A DNA stretch of 64,000 bases from Arachidicoccus terrestris (GCF_020042345.1 NZ_CP083387.1:1302001-1366000), one strand, 5' to 3'; shown: positions 55,156-64,000, counted from the first letter of the stretch. Notes: generated by a model not told the origin, from the letters alone. Translations and numbers: made by a program.

Positions 55156-56247
55156 TTACAGAGATAACTCTCTTTCCGTATCTGTGTGGTCAAACCCCTC
55201 TTCTCCTGCATGGTGGCTGTGATCTTCAATCATCTGACCAATAAAGATAGCCGTCAGATTCGCAAAGATATATGCCTGGATCGCTGTTACCAAAAGCTCG
55301 ATCAGCATGGAGAAGACGGACAGGCCGACAGAGACCACCGAGAATCCCATACCAATATATTGATTCAGATTGGCGAAAATAAAGATCAGGAGTACAAAAC
55401 AGGCGATAACGATGTGTCCGGCCAGCATATTGGCAAAAAGACGGATCATTAAGGCGATTGGTTTGATGATCAGAGAAATTATTTCAATCGGTACCAGGAT
55501 GAATTTAACCGCAGTAGGCATGCCGGGAGGGTTAAACAAATGACCCCAGAAATGCTTCTTGCTGGTAAACAGCATTACAATGAAGGCAATTACCGCCAGA
55601 CAGCAGGTAACGGCGATATTACCGGTCAGGTTTGCGCCGCCGGGAATAAGTCCCAGCATATTAGCGATCCAGATAAAGAAAAAGATCGTAAGGATCAAGG
55701 GCATAAAGCGTCTATAATCTTTACCCAGATTAGGAATAGCCACTTCATCTCTTATAAATACGACACAAGCTTCAATCGCATTCTGCAATCCGGAAGGTGC
55801 CTTATCAGGGCCGTTCTTTTTATATTTTTTGGAAACATTTAAAAACACAAGGAGGATCAAAATTACCGCCAAAAGCATCGCTACGACATTCTTTGTCATT
55901 GAGATATCGTAAATTTTGGAACCGTCAAGTGCTTCTACTTTACCTTCAGTATTTAATTGATAACCATTATAAGCAGCATGACCATGTTCAAATTTGCTGG
56001 ACATAAAAGCAGTCAGCCCACTCGACGGACTATAAATAATCACGGGGAGTGGTATAGTAACATGATTTTCACCGAAGGAAAATATATGCCAATCGTGCGA
56101 ATCCTGAATATGGGAAAATATCTCATGAGAAATATCCAATTTGCCTTCTTCATGAGCAGGTTCAGCCGCTCTTACCTGAAAGGAAAACAGGGTCAAAATA
56201 ACGCTGAAAGAGAGTGCCCACAATAGTTTCACAGATTTAGATGCCAT
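55156..56247 (-). CDS. atpB: F1Fo ATP synthase subunit a
   Basis: 363 aa from the ATG at 56247. That start gives a signal-like MASKSVKLLWALSFSVIL, and a TATCTTTG promoter element lies 20 bp upstream at 56267-56274, inside the longer frame. Seen: N-terminal periplasmic extension with EGKLDISHEIFSHIQDSHDW, typical of Bacteroidota AtpB, then five to six TM helices and the essential Arg in LMIRLFANMLAGHIVIACF. It is the first gene of the ATP synthase operon. Confidence 0.96.
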   Translation of the reverse strand: MASKSVKLLWALSFSVILTLFSFQVRAAEPAHEEGKLDISHEIFSHIQDSHDWHIFSFGENHVTIPLPVIIYSPSSGLTAFMSSKFEHGHAAYNGYQLNTEGKVEALDGSKIYDISMTKNVVAMLLAVILILLVFLNVSKKYKKNGPDKAPSGLQNAIEACVVFIRDEVAIPNLGKDYRRFMPLILTIFFFIWIANMLGLIPGGANLTGNIAVTCCLAVIAFIVMLFTSKKHFWGHLFNPPGMPTAVKFILVPIEIISLIIKPIALMIRLFANMLAGHIVIACFVLLIFIFANLNQYIGMGFSVVSVGLSVFSMLIELLVTAIQAYIFANLTAIFIGQMIEDHSHHAGEEGFDHTDTERELSL

Positions 56248-56266
56248 ACCTATGCTAAATTTTCGG

Positions 56267-56274
56267 CAAAGATA
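56267..56274 (-). promoter_or_regulatory. Bacteroidota -7 promoter element before atpB
   Basis: Minus-strand TATCTTTG lies 19 bases upstream of the ATG at 56247 and favours that start over a longer frame. Confidence 0.55.
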
Positions 56275-56394
56275 ACACGTTGCAACCAAATAACAGGCGT
56301 TTGAAGACAAAAATTTTGACGGATTTTCTATTATATAAATATATTTATTAATGCGATTTAGATCAACGCTTCGCCAATGTTCTAACATCTAAAA

Positions 56395-56787
56395 TTATCC
56401 GCCAAATCCCGTCAAAATACTAACAAAAATAATCACCAAAACAATCAATGTTATAACAACATACATCCTATCCTTTTCCTGATTAAATGCCCATAGGGAA
56501 AATATAACTCTCGTAAGTGGCGTTGCAATTAATAGTAAAATACCCAATTCGATAATAGACAGGCCGTCTCCATGGGCAACACCTCTCAGTGTATCGGTTA
56601 TCAAATCAAAGAGGTTTTCGTCTTTTTCTATAAAAACATTGTGTTGTACACTCGTGTGGTTCCCCTCAGCCACGAGGTAAATGAGTCCGCCGACTACTGC
56701 TACAGAAAGGGATAAATATACCCCACAGCGGAGAATCTTTCCAATGATCAGCGATATATCTTTATCTTTTATTGTCTTAGTGTTCAT
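56395..56787 (-). CDS. DUF1634 integral membrane protein
   Basis: 130 aa, about three TM helices (RCGVYLSLSVAVVGGLIYLV, ELGILLLIATPLTRVIFSLWA, MYVVITLIVLVIIFVSILTG). It matches DUF1634, which is usually encoded next to a TauE/SafE permease, as here (22 bp downstream of it). Role unknown, probably a partner of the permease. Confidence 0.88.
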   Translation of the reverse strand: MNTKTIKDKDISLIIGKILRCGVYLSLSVAVVGGLIYLVAEGNHTSVQHNVFIEKDENLFDLITDTLRGVAHGDGLSIIELGILLLIATPLTRVIFSLWAFNQEKDRMYVVITLIVLVIIFVSILTGFGG

Positions 56788-56809
56788 ACTTGATCATATG
56801 ATTATATGA

Positions 56810-57646
56810 TTATATCTGTCCTGTCATACCTTTATAGATCATGTCCAGGGCAATTATCAGGATAAATATGGAGAATCCAAACCTGAGTTTAGCTGTATTG
56901 GATTGCAAAAGGATCTTAGAACCGCCCATTGCGCCAATTAATACGCCAATCACCACCGGCATACAAAGTGCCGGGTGGATATATCCGTTTTGCAGGTAGA
57001 TGAAAGCCCCGGCCGTAGCAGTCACCCCGATCATGAAATTACTCGTAGTGGTGGAAACCTTGAACGGCACCCGCATTATATTATCCATAGCAATCACCTT
57101 CATCGCACCGGCCCCGATGCCTAAAAGTCCTGAAATAATCCCCGCAAGCATCATCATAAAAAAACCTCCCACCACATTTTTCACACCATACCTGACGGGT
57201 CCGTCCGGACCGGGATAGGCGCCTGTCAATTTAAATCTTTTCCCCATTTTGCTGCAGACCTGTTCCGTAATTTCTGGCTTTTTGCGCCAGGAATTAACGG
57301 CCGACAATATCAATATGATGCCAAATAATATAGCGACGATGGGCGTTGGGATCAGCTTAGAGGCGACCAGTAATGCACCGAACACCGCCCCTATAGTGGT
57401 CGCGATTTCCAAGAACATCCCCATACGCAAATTCGTAACGCCTTCTTTTACATAAGCCGCAGCGGATCCTGAAGATGTGGCAATAACGGCCACCAGCGCT
57501 GTCCCTATGGCATAATGGAAGTCCACTCCCATATAGGTCAATAATGGAATAATAATGACACCTCCCCCCAAACCCGTCAGAGAACCCAGCAGCCCCGCCA
57601 AAATGGAGCCGGCAAACAGCACTAATGTGAAGGCAAGTGTGGTCAT
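56810..57646 (-). CDS. TauE/SafE-family sulfite or organosulfonate exporter-like permease
   Basis: 278 aa from the ATG at 57646, supported by a TAATTTTG element at 57676-57683. Eight TM helices in two related halves: FAGSILAGLLGSLTGLGGGVIIIPLLTYMGVDFHYAIGTALVAV, and the second GIISGLLGIGAGAMKVIAM, ending in a TM with FGFSIFILIIALDMIYKG. Family members export sulfite, sulfoacetate or related anions. DUF1634 lies 22 bp downstream. Confidence 0.9.
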   Translation of the reverse strand: MTTLAFTLVLFAGSILAGLLGSLTGLGGGVIIIPLLTYMGVDFHYAIGTALVAVIATSSGSAAAYVKEGVTNLRMGMFLEIATTIGAVFGALLVASKLIPTPIVAILFGIILILSAVNSWRKKPEITEQVCSKMGKRFKLTGAYPGPDGPVRYGVKNVVGGFFMMMLAGIISGLLGIGAGAMKVIAMDNIMRVPFKVSTTTSNFMIGVTATAGAFIYLQNGYIHPALCMPVVIGVLIGAMGGSKILLQSNTAKLRFGFSIFILIIALDMIYKGMTGQI

Positions 57647-57675
57647 ATTATTAAATAAATAGGATTGGTACTTTG

Positions 57676-57683
57676 CAAAATTA
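57676..57683 (-). promoter_or_regulatory. Bacteroidota -7 promoter element before the TauE gene
   Basis: Minus-strand TAATTTTG lies about 29 bp upstream of the ATG at 57646. Confidence 0.45.
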
Positions 57684-57823
57684 AAGATCACTAGTAAACT
57701 AATTTTCCATAGAGAAACATCAGACTTGGCATCCCGAATGACAGAACATAGTGCTTAATGCTGTTTTTTAAAGAGAAAAACCGAAGTTTGCCAGATAATT
57801 AAGACTAAACGAAAAAATGTGTC

Positions 57824-58549
57824 ATGGCTAAAAAAACACTCTGTTTTGATTTTGGTAACAGTCGCCTAAAATGCGCGCTGATGAATGGTGGGGAAGTAAA
57901 GGAAGAACGGTTCTTAAATGGGACTCCTGAACAGTTAAAAGCCCTGCTCCAGGAGTTTAAACCAGATCGGACCATATTGTCTTCTGTCATTGATCACGAC
58001 CCGGCTCTGGAGGATATATTGGCAACTTATGGCCATTTTCTCAAAATTGGCCCTGACACAGCGTTTCCTATTTCGGTTCCATCAGGTCAGGCGAAAACCG
58101 TTGGTGCCGACCGGTGGGCGATGCTTATGGCCGCCAGGGACCAGTTCCCCGGGCAGCATAATCTCATTATCGGTCTGGGTTCCTGTATTACCTTTAATTT
58201 TCTGGATAAATTTGATAAATTTCTGGGTGGATCCATCAGTCCGGGGTTACGTATGCGTCTGAGGTCTTTAAACGATTATACCGCTGGCTTACCCCTTGTG
58301 CAACCTGACTGGAATTTTCCACTGATAGGCTATGATACCAGAACCAATATTCTCAGTGGGGTTATCCTGGGCATGTCCGCAGAAATCGATGGTATTATTG
58401 ATTTATATAAGGCAAAATACAGTAAGTTTAATATTATGATCACTGGCGGGGACATCGCTTTTTTTACCCCACATCTCAAAAACACGATACTTCCTGATCC
58501 TTATCTGATTTATAAAGGATTATACCGGATTAGCCAGGATAACGGTTAA
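57824..58549 (+). CDS. coaX: Type III pantothenate kinase
   Basis: 241 aa. ATP-dependent first step of coenzyme A synthesis. Seen: CFDFGNSRLKCALMNGGEV (phosphate-binding start), TILSSVIDHDP, KTVGADRWAMLMAARDQFP (GxDR), LGSCITFNFLDKFDKFLGGSISPGLRMRLRSLNDYTAGLP and a C-terminal MITGGDIAFF. It is followed by a decayed copy of its own C-terminal part and then by the outer-membrane protein gene, the usual Bacteroidota neighbour. Confidence 0.95.
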   Translation: MAKKTLCFDFGNSRLKCALMNGGEVKEERFLNGTPEQLKALLQEFKPDRTILSSVIDHDPALEDILATYGHFLKIGPDTAFPISVPSGQAKTVGADRWAMLMAARDQFPGQHNLIIGLGSCITFNFLDKFDKFLGGSISPGLRMRLRSLNDYTAGLPLVQPDWNFPLIGYDTRTNILSGVILGMSAEIDGIIDLYKAKYSKFNIMITGGDIAFFTPHLKNTILPDPYLIYKGLYRISQDNG

Positions 58550-58624
58550 TCCGTATAAATTTTCAGGAGACAATCACCTGTTTGCGCCCTGGAGTGATTA
58601 ACCACTCAGCTAGCTGGTTGCCGG

Positions 58625-58822
58625 GCTACTGGGAACGAAATTCAAAATGAATCTGATAGCGACCATATTAAGGATAGATATCAGGTGTAAAACGGTAAGT
58701 TTAACGTACTTTTAACCGGTCGGGATTTATCTATTTTTGTCCCGCACCTTAAAAACAAGATATTTGCAGACCCCTATTTACATTGTAGGGGTATATATCT
58801 TATTCGTTTAGAAAATGCTTAG
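58625..58822 (+). pseudogene. Decayed C-terminal remnant of a second coaX gene
   Basis: The frame ending at TAG 58820-58822 reads KFNVLLTG from 58697, then VPHLKN, DPYL and a Gly-x-Tyr-x-Ile run, aligning over about 44 residues with the end of the intact CoaX (KFNIMITGG, TPHLKN, DPYL, LYRI) at roughly half identity. Upstream, TGNEIQNESDSDHIKDRY aligns in length with SGVILGMSAEIDGIIDLY, but a TAA (58688-58690) interrupts the frame. The remnant ends inside the first codons of the outer-membrane protein gene. It looks like an older coaX that once overlapped that gene. Confidence 0.8.
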
Positions 58823-60206
58823 AACAAACAAGTGCCTGTTATTATTGGTATTGGTATGCTTTATACAGAAGGCTCAGAGCCAGATCAATTCTCCTTTCTC
58901 CCGGTACGGGCTCGGAGTTGATTATGCCAGCCAGAATTCCCGCTACCTGGGTATTGGCGGAATGTCAGCAGCCTTCAGTGACCAACAGGCTCTGAATACC
59001 GGTAATCCGGCCAGTTATGGCGACCTCCATACACTGGGACCCGCCGGAGGTCTTGCGACCTTTGACTTGGGATTTGACATCAGCTCTCACAATCTAAAAA
59101 GCCTTGATCCGGCAGGTACCTATAAATCAAATTACTTCAGGCCTTCTTATTTCACACTCGGTATGCCTCTTGCCAAGAAAGGCTTCGGTTTGATTTTTGG
59201 TCTGAGATCTCTGACTGACATCAACTACAATATTAAAGAGCAGAACTCATTGCCGATAAATGGTTACCCCGATTCGGTCAGAAATTATAATAGCCTCTAT
59301 CGGGGTGATGGCGGGCTGAATCAGGTGTTTATGGGCCTTGGTAAAAGGATCGGGCATTTGTCGCTGGGGGTCAACCTCGGTTATGATTTTGGTAAAAGAA
59401 ACATCAGCACACAAACGGCTTTCGATTCCTCCTATTCGGCGGATCCGGCTGATGCCGTTACACAGGGATCTATTAAAAATGTAAGAATGGCAGTAGGCGG
59501 TTTTGTATGGGAAGGGGGCCTCCAATATGAGCTTCCCTTATCGAACAAAACAGACCCTGTCACAAAGATTAAGACGAGTTCAAGCCTGACCCTTGGAGCC
59601 ACGATGTCTCTCAGTCAGGACCTTACCAGCAAAACCAATACGACCTTCTTTACCTACTACGCCAGTGATCCTGATAATCCCATCGGGCAGGATACTGTCG
59701 TAAGTTCCGGAGAAGTCAGGGGTAAAGTGACCCTGCCCCGGTCCTATAAAATAGGCCTGATGTATAACAACTACCAGGAAAATATAGACCGCTGGGGTGT
59801 AGGTGCAGAATACAACAGCACCAGTTGGGGCTCCGACTATAAAGAAGATGGTGTTAGTGAACCAGCTTACGCGAATAGCTACATGATTCGTGGCGGTGTT
59901 TATTTCCGGCCCTCACCGCTGAGAGGTAAAAGTATGTTCTCCAGAGCCCGGTACAGTGCTGGTTTTTACACAGGAAAAGATAAATTGGTGTTTGATGGCA
60001 AACAATATAAAATTCAAGCTGTAACTTTGGGCATGGATTTTATGATCCGGAATTTTGTCCGCACTTCCAGACAATATAGTCTGATCAATGCGGCACTTCA
60101 GTTCGGGCGCAGAGGCTCTGATGAGAATAATGTCTCTGAGAGTTTTATTAAATTCTCTATGGGATTTTCTCTTAGTGATTTCTGGTTTACCAAGAGAAGA
60201 TACTAA
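58815..60206 (+). CDS. Outer-membrane beta-barrel protein (FadL/porin-like) of the coaX-lptC locus
   Basis: 463 aa. Signal peptide ending QSQ (about residue 22), then NSPFSRYGLGVDYASQNSRYLGIGGMSAAFSDQQALNTGNPASYGDL, a pattern common in Bacteroidota outer-membrane proteins, followed by alternating amphipathic strands and a C-terminal SFIKFSMGFSLSDFWFTKRRY. It is conserved between coaX and lptC in Bacteroidota; exact function unknown, possibly FadL-like transport. Its start overlaps the tail of the coaX remnant. Confidence 0.85.
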   Translation: MLRTNKCLLLLVLVCFIQKAQSQINSPFSRYGLGVDYASQNSRYLGIGGMSAAFSDQQALNTGNPASYGDLHTLGPAGGLATFDLGFDISSHNLKSLDPAGTYKSNYFRPSYFTLGMPLAKKGFGLIFGLRSLTDINYNIKEQNSLPINGYPDSVRNYNSLYRGDGGLNQVFMGLGKRIGHLSLGVNLGYDFGKRNISTQTAFDSSYSADPADAVTQGSIKNVRMAVGGFVWEGGLQYELPLSNKTDPVTKIKTSSSLTLGATMSLSQDLTSKTNTTFFTYYASDPDNPIGQDTVVSSGEVRGKVTLPRSYKIGLMYNNYQENIDRWGVGAEYNSTSWGSDYKEDGVSEPAYANSYMIRGGVYFRPSPLRGKSMFSRARYSAGFYTGKDKLVFDGKQYKIQAVTLGMDFMIRNFVRTSRQYSLINAALQFGRRGSDENNVSESFIKFSMGFSLSDFWFTKRRY

Positions 60207-60221
60207 TAAGATCAAACAGAT

Positions 60222-60929
60222 ATGCCCACTTTCACGTCAAAATACTTACGTAAAAGCTGCTGCCTGCTCTTAGCAGGCAGTTTGCTTCTTGGCGGTTGTG
60301 AAAATGACATCAATGAGGTGAAAGCCCTGAATAATCATGGATATAACACCGAGGAAGCCACGGGTGTGACCAGCTATCTGAGTATCGGAGGGAAAGTGAA
60401 AGCCAAGCTGACAGCTCCGGTTATGATCAGTTCTGAGAAAGATACGACCAGTATGAGTTTCCCTAACTCGCTTTTTGTTGTTTTCTATGATGATTCCACC
60501 AGTCTCCCTTCCAGCTTTGTATCCGCAAAGTATGGCATCTACTATAAAAGACTCAATAAAGTCAAACTTAAGGACTCAGTTGTCGCTTATACCATCGCAG
60601 GAGATACATTGACGACCAGCGAGTTATGGTGGGATCAGAATACCGAAACTATTTATAGTGATAAACCCTCAGTGCTTAAACAAACGCATCCATATGGTTT
60701 GATTCCCGGTGATAACGGATTTCATGCCAAACAGGATTTCAGTGAATTTGTTTTCTTGAATGCCAATGACGCAATCTTGGAAGTTGAAAATTCTATCAGT
60801 TCCGGCAGTAACGACTCTTCTGCGCCACCTGTTACCGCTGGCACGGACACGACCACGGAGGCTCGGGACACCACAGCCCCGGCAAAAGAAAATACACCGA
60901 AGCCGGCTGACAGTGCCCATAAGCCCTAA
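60222..60929 (+). CDS. lptC: LPS-export periplasmic protein LptC (lipoprotein form)
   Basis: 235 aa. Lipobox LLGGC (Cys26). Seen: an LptC/OstA-type beta-jellyroll strand pattern with SIGGKVKAKLTAPVMIS, SMSFPNSLFVVFYDDSTSLPSSFVSAKYGIYYKR and ELWWDQNTETIYSDKPSVLKQ, then a low-complexity Thr/Ala/Pro tail of about 45 residues. It takes part in lipid-A/LPS transport to the outer membrane. It follows the outer-membrane protein gene by 15 bp, so they are probably co-transcribed. Confidence 0.87.
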   Translation: MPTFTSKYLRKSCCLLLAGSLLLGGCENDINEVKALNNHGYNTEEATGVTSYLSIGGKVKAKLTAPVMISSEKDTTSMSFPNSLFVVFYDDSTSLPSSFVSAKYGIYYKRLNKVKLKDSVVAYTIAGDTLTTSELWWDQNTETIYSDKPSVLKQTHPYGLIPGDNGFHAKQDFSEFVFLNANDAILEVENSISSGSNDSSAPPVTAGTDTTTEARDTTAPAKENTPKPADSAHKP

Positions 60930-61067
60930 AACGGCATTATTTGGCCCTAAATAGCTGACGGGCAAATATTTATCCGCATATAGCAAAAAAAAGGGCGGCT
61001 TGCTTTTCTGCTTCATTTGATTTACATAATTTAGCCTAATTAATTTTTTTACCTTAATTTCAACCCT

Positions 61068-62327
61068 ATGAGTCAGTTAAGTGCACTTACGGGCATATTG
61101 ATTACGCTTCTATTGATCCTGTTTTTTGCAGGAATGGAAGCCGCTTTCCTTACTGCAAACCGGTTGAATATCGAGCTGAAAAAAAAACAAGGCTCGAGTG
61201 AAGGGCTGTTATCTTCAAGATTTGCTGATAACCCCACGACTTTTATAGGTACCAGTATTTTTGGAGCATTGCTTTGTCTGGTAGTGTATGGGCTGTTCTT
61301 TAATGAATTCTTCAATCAGCTATTTTGGGCTAAAACCAGTTTTCATAATGAGAACCTGCAGATGGTCCTGAATACGATTATCTCTACCATCTTTGTGGTA
61401 TTCTTTGGCCGGTTCCTTGCCAGGTTATTCTTCAATCGTAATGATAAGCTCTTTCATTCCCTTCTTTCCTTTTTCAGTATATTCTATAATCTGTTTAATA
61501 ATATAATCAAGATCTTTCTCAGCTTTTCAGGCGGTATTCTCAAATACCTGTTCAATGTCCGCCTGAAACCGGAGAAGAAACCGTTTGGCCGTATGCAGGT
61601 GGAACATCTTTTCCAGCAGGCCAAAGATTCAGATGAAATGGTCAGCCAGGACCTCAATACCTATCTATTTGAAAATGCGCTGACCTTGCCCAATATCAAG
61701 ATCCGCCAGTGCCTGGTACCCCGTACCGAGATCATCGGTGTTGAATTGCATACCAGCATTGAAGACCTGCGACAGTCCTTTATCAAGCACATCATGAGCA
61801 AGCTGGTCGTTTATGAAGGTTCTATTGATAATATCATCGGGTATGTTACGCAACAGGGACTATTTACAAGGCCCGGAAGTATCGAGCAGATCCTGCTTCC
61901 TACATTTACGGTTCCGGAAAGTATGAGTATTATTGATCTGCTTACCCGCTTCTCAAAAGAACGCAAGAGTCTGGCCTGGGTCGTAGATGAATTTGGGGGC
62001 ACGGCGGGTATCATCACCGTAGAGAATATTTTATCTGAACTATTCGGAGAGATGCAGCATGAATCTGATAAAGAAGCCTTTGTGGAACAAAAAGTAGCCG
62101 AAAATGAATATGTCTTCTCCGGACGGCTGGAGCTTGAATATCTTAACGAAAAATACGACTTCGAATTTCCTGAAAATAATTCTGAAACATTATCGGGTTA
62201 CATCATTAAGGAAAATAAAGACATTCCGAAACAAAAAGAAAGAATTATCGTGGATAATTATGAGTTCGACATTATCAGTGTGACAGATACCCGTATTGGC
62301 ATGGTCAAGATGCGGATACTCAGATAA
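61068..62327 (+). CDS. CNNM/CBS hemolysin-family membrane protein (Mg/Co transport-like)
   Basis: 419 aa. N-terminal CNNM domain with three or four TM helices (LTGILITLLLILFFAGMEAAFLTAN ...), two CBS domains (about 205-330: CLVPRTEIIGVELHTSIEDL, SKLVVYEGSIDNIIGYV, WVVDEFGGTAGIITVENILSELFGEM) and a C-terminal CorC_HlyC domain (NNSETLSGYIIKENKDIPKQ). Same architecture as the gene at 28566 but clearly a separate paralogue. It follows lptC after 138 bp and is followed by a strong bidirectional terminator. Confidence 0.9.
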   Translation: MSQLSALTGILITLLLILFFAGMEAAFLTANRLNIELKKKQGSSEGLLSSRFADNPTTFIGTSIFGALLCLVVYGLFFNEFFNQLFWAKTSFHNENLQMVLNTIISTIFVVFFGRFLARLFFNRNDKLFHSLLSFFSIFYNLFNNIIKIFLSFSGGILKYLFNVRLKPEKKPFGRMQVEHLFQQAKDSDEMVSQDLNTYLFENALTLPNIKIRQCLVPRTEIIGVELHTSIEDLRQSFIKHIMSKLVVYEGSIDNIIGYVTQQGLFTRPGSIEQILLPTFTVPESMSIIDLLTRFSKERKSLAWVVDEFGGTAGIITVENILSELFGEMQHESDKEAFVEQKVAENEYVFSGRLELEYLNEKYDFEFPENNSETLSGYIIKENKDIPKQKERIIVDNYEFDIISVTDTRIGMVKMRILR

Positions 62328-62366
62328 GTATATGATCAGCTCTGTAGCTGATGGCATAAAACCCAG

Positions 62367-62416
62367 AAAAGGGGGTAATTAAATGATCCGGTATCATTTA
62401 ATTACCCCCTTTTTTA
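62367..62416 (+). terminator. Strong bidirectional terminator between the CNNM gene and tlpA-like gene
   Basis: A perfect 17-bp stem, GGGGGTAATTAAATGAT (62371-62387) with ATCATTTAATTACCCCC (62393-62409), a 5-nt loop, AAAA before and TTTTTT after. It serves the two convergent genes. Confidence 0.93.
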
Positions 62417-62463
62417 TTGGTATTTTCGCCTCTGGCTCTTTTGAACAACTGCTCTGAAACCTA

Positions 62464-63603
62464 TTAAAACAGGGTCTTTAATTTTCTGGTCAGCGCCTCC
62501 ATGGTCAGGTTCTTGGCTACGATCTTACCAGAGCGGTCTACCAGCACGTTTTGCGGCAGTACAACTACCCCATACATTCTGCCGACCTTGGAATTCCAGA
62601 ATCTCAGATCTGACACCTGCGGCCAGCTCAGCTTATCATCTCTGATTGCATCGGTCCATTCGGATTTCTCGCCAGGTTTATCCAGGGCTACACCTATGAT
62701 TTCCAGACCCTGGTCTTTATACTGATTGTAGAGTTTAATCAATGTAGGGTTTTGCGCCCGGCAGGGGCCGCACCAACTCGCCCAGAAATTCACAAGCACA
62801 TATTTACCTTTGAAATCAGAAAGGGCAATCGTCTTACCGTCCGGATCACTTTCGGTAAATTCAGGTGCCTGACTACCCACCGGCGTGAGCTTTGCAAACC
62901 CGATCAGGGTTTCCATCCTTCTGCCATCAGGAGACTGACGCAAGGATTGCGGCAGCAGATTAAAGAGTTTTTGCGTCTCGTCCGGTTGATCGATCAGCGC
63001 ACCGGAAAACTGCTGCAATGCAAAAAAAGCGATGGGAGAACCGGGATCCTTTCTGATATAGTCTGCGTAGACCTCTTTTTTGAGCTGGGACTGCAGATCT
63101 TCTATTTGTTGTTGCGTATTGTCCAGAGCAGACTGATTACCTGCTTTCTCCTCTGCCGCTGCTTTCTTCAATAATGTGGCAGCCCTTGCTTCAAATGGTT
63201 TAGCTGCAGCTCTCAGTTTATCAAATTCTATATTAGATTTAGACCCACTAACACTCGCATTAGAAAAGGAGTCGACGCTTTTAACCTCCATATCAGCCGG
63301 ATCTGCAAACAAGGTAATCATATCACGTCCCATAGAAGGCTTCACTTTTTCTTTCAGATCATAGCCAGCTCTAAGTTCAATGCGGGTCGGCTGATTGATT
63401 ACCCCCTGAAATACGTATTTATTTCCACTCACATTTGTGCTGTCAATAACGTTATGACCACCGGAAGCGTAGGAGATATACACCTTTTCTACTTTGGGAG
63501 AGACTCCTCTTACCGTTCCCTGAATAGTAAAGTTGCTTTGGGCCAGTACACATAGTGGTGCTGCCACAAGCACTGCCAGGCCCATATTTTTTATCGCTTT
63601 CAT
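62464..63603 (-). CDS. Thiol-disulfide oxidoreductase (TlpA-like) with DUF4369-type N-terminal domain
   Basis: 379 aa periplasmic protein. Signal peptide ending VLAQ (about 22), a DUF4369-like beta domain (about 25-120: FTIQGTVRGVSPKVEKVYIS, TRIELRAGYDL, MITLFADPADMEVKS), a helical linker with many Ala/Glu/Gln residues (about 125-180), and a redoxin domain (about 240-379) with LVNFWASWCGPCRAQNPTL; the active-site pair is C278/C281. It probably reduces disulfides in the periplasm. A TACTTTTG promoter element lies 36 bp upstream. Confidence 0.93.
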   Translation of the reverse strand: MKAIKNMGLAVLVAAPLCVLAQSNFTIQGTVRGVSPKVEKVYISYASGGHNVIDSTNVSGNKYVFQGVINQPTRIELRAGYDLKEKVKPSMGRDMITLFADPADMEVKSVDSFSNASVSGSKSNIEFDKLRAAAKPFEARAATLLKKAAAEEKAGNQSALDNTQQQIEDLQSQLKKEVYADYIRKDPGSPIAFFALQQFSGALIDQPDETQKLFNLLPQSLRQSPDGRRMETLIGFAKLTPVGSQAPEFTESDPDGKTIALSDFKGKYVLVNFWASWCGPCRAQNPTLIKLYNQYKDQGLEIIGVALDKPGEKSEWTDAIRDDKLSWPQVSDLRFWNSKVGRMYGVVVLPQNVLVDRSGKIVAKNLTMEALTRKLKTLF

Positions 63604-64000
63604 TTAATTGTATTTTTAATTTAAGGTTCCTATTCCTAACAAAAGTAGACACTTATGTGAAAAACGGAAAATATATCCTGTATGACACACCTGCGTTAGT
63701 TAAAGTTTATCCCTATAATCATAAAATTTCACTTTAAACCAGTCACAAACACTTCAAAAACAAAGAATTCAGGCCCCTGAAAATATGTAGATTATATTCA
63801 ATACCAAAGAATTCACTAAAAACCGCCGATTTTTAAGCAATATTGGCCGCTTCGTTGTAATTTGTAACCGGAATTAATAATATCAACAGACCGAACTTTG
63901 GATAGGATATCGCTTTGGGTTCGCTTTCGCTGCGATACTGCTTAAGCATATAAGCACTGTTCCGGAAGGTATTAATCTCCACCGAGTTTTAAAATTATCA
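63604..64000. other. Terminal intergenic region
   Basis: About 400 bp. A TACTTTTG promoter element for the tlpA-like gene lies at 63640-63647 on the minus strand. The rest has short frames on both strands, none recognised; a gene crossing the right edge cannot be excluded. Confidence 0.5.
63640..63647 (-). promoter_or_regulatory. Bacteroidota -7 promoter element before the TlpA-like gene
   Basis: Minus-strand TACTTTTG lies about 36 bp upstream of the ATG at 63603. Confidence 0.45.

Noticed and set aside
56248-56388. Longer start for atpB (410 aa)
   Set aside because: The extra 47 codons contain a promoter element and would hide the signal-like start at 56247.
63837-63990. Possible C-terminal coding fragment on the minus strand at the right edge
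   Set aside because: About 50 codons without recognisable content and with a stop close to the window edge.

Overview
The window looks like a chromosomal segment of a Bacteroidota bacterium, most likely of the Chitinophagaceae or a near relative. The reasons are two SusC/SusD pairs, many lipoproteins with a short N-terminal lipobox, GldE, DUF4270 and LptC-type genes in their usual Bacteroidota neighbourhoods, and several promoter elements of the Bacteroidota type TAnnTTTG. The genus assignment is an inference; no rRNA is present.

Layout. 1-1.2 kb: the 5' part of queE and folD, a housekeeping pair. 1.6-8.5 kb: a TetR-family regulator followed by a complete RND efflux system (membrane-fusion protein, inner-membrane pump, outer-membrane factor), with repeated TAAC-N3-GTTA operators before the regulator and before the pump genes. 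8.7-12.9 kb: an old yellow enzyme, a small lipoprotein, tsaD and a MacB-type permease. 13.0-17.1 kb: tRNA-Pro(UGG), then an AT-rich accessory stretch with an erythromycin-esterase-like gene broken by two frameshifts, a rifampin ADP-ribosyltransferase with an N-terminal extension, an unknown secreted protein and a 52-bp tandem hairpin repeat. 17.2-21.1 kb: a GlxA-type regulator facing a frameshifted GAPDH gene with which it shares an upstream motif, then an ArsR-SRPBCC-DoxX-YdeI operon.

21.2-31.4 kb is housekeeping: ribF, metK, a DUF4270 lipoprotein, a short glycogen-synthase-like protein, panC, an MFS exporter, gldE, and exbD/exbB. 31.5-50.9 kb is one block of eleven minus-strand genes: two SusC/SusD pairs, each followed by a fasciclin-domain lipoprotein, then a DUF5007-like lipoprotein, a delta-60 beta-propeller lipoprotein, an M60 metallopeptidase with a discoidin-like tail, and two alkaline-phosphatase-fold/LamG lipoproteins that lack expected metal ligands. 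It has no recognisable glycoside hydrolase or dedicated regulator. It looks like a surface system for binding, cutting and importing a glycoprotein or other peptide-bearing polymer, and is the best candidate in the window for an undescribed system.

51.9-57.6 kb carries ATP synthase genes atpB-E-F-H-A without atpG, and a TauE/DUF1634 pair. 57.8-62.3 kb is the Bacteroidota coaX - outer-membrane protein - lptC - CNNM/CBS series, with the decayed tail of a second coaX between coaX and the outer-membrane protein gene. The window closes with a TlpA-like thioredoxin and about 400 bp in which I recognise nothing.
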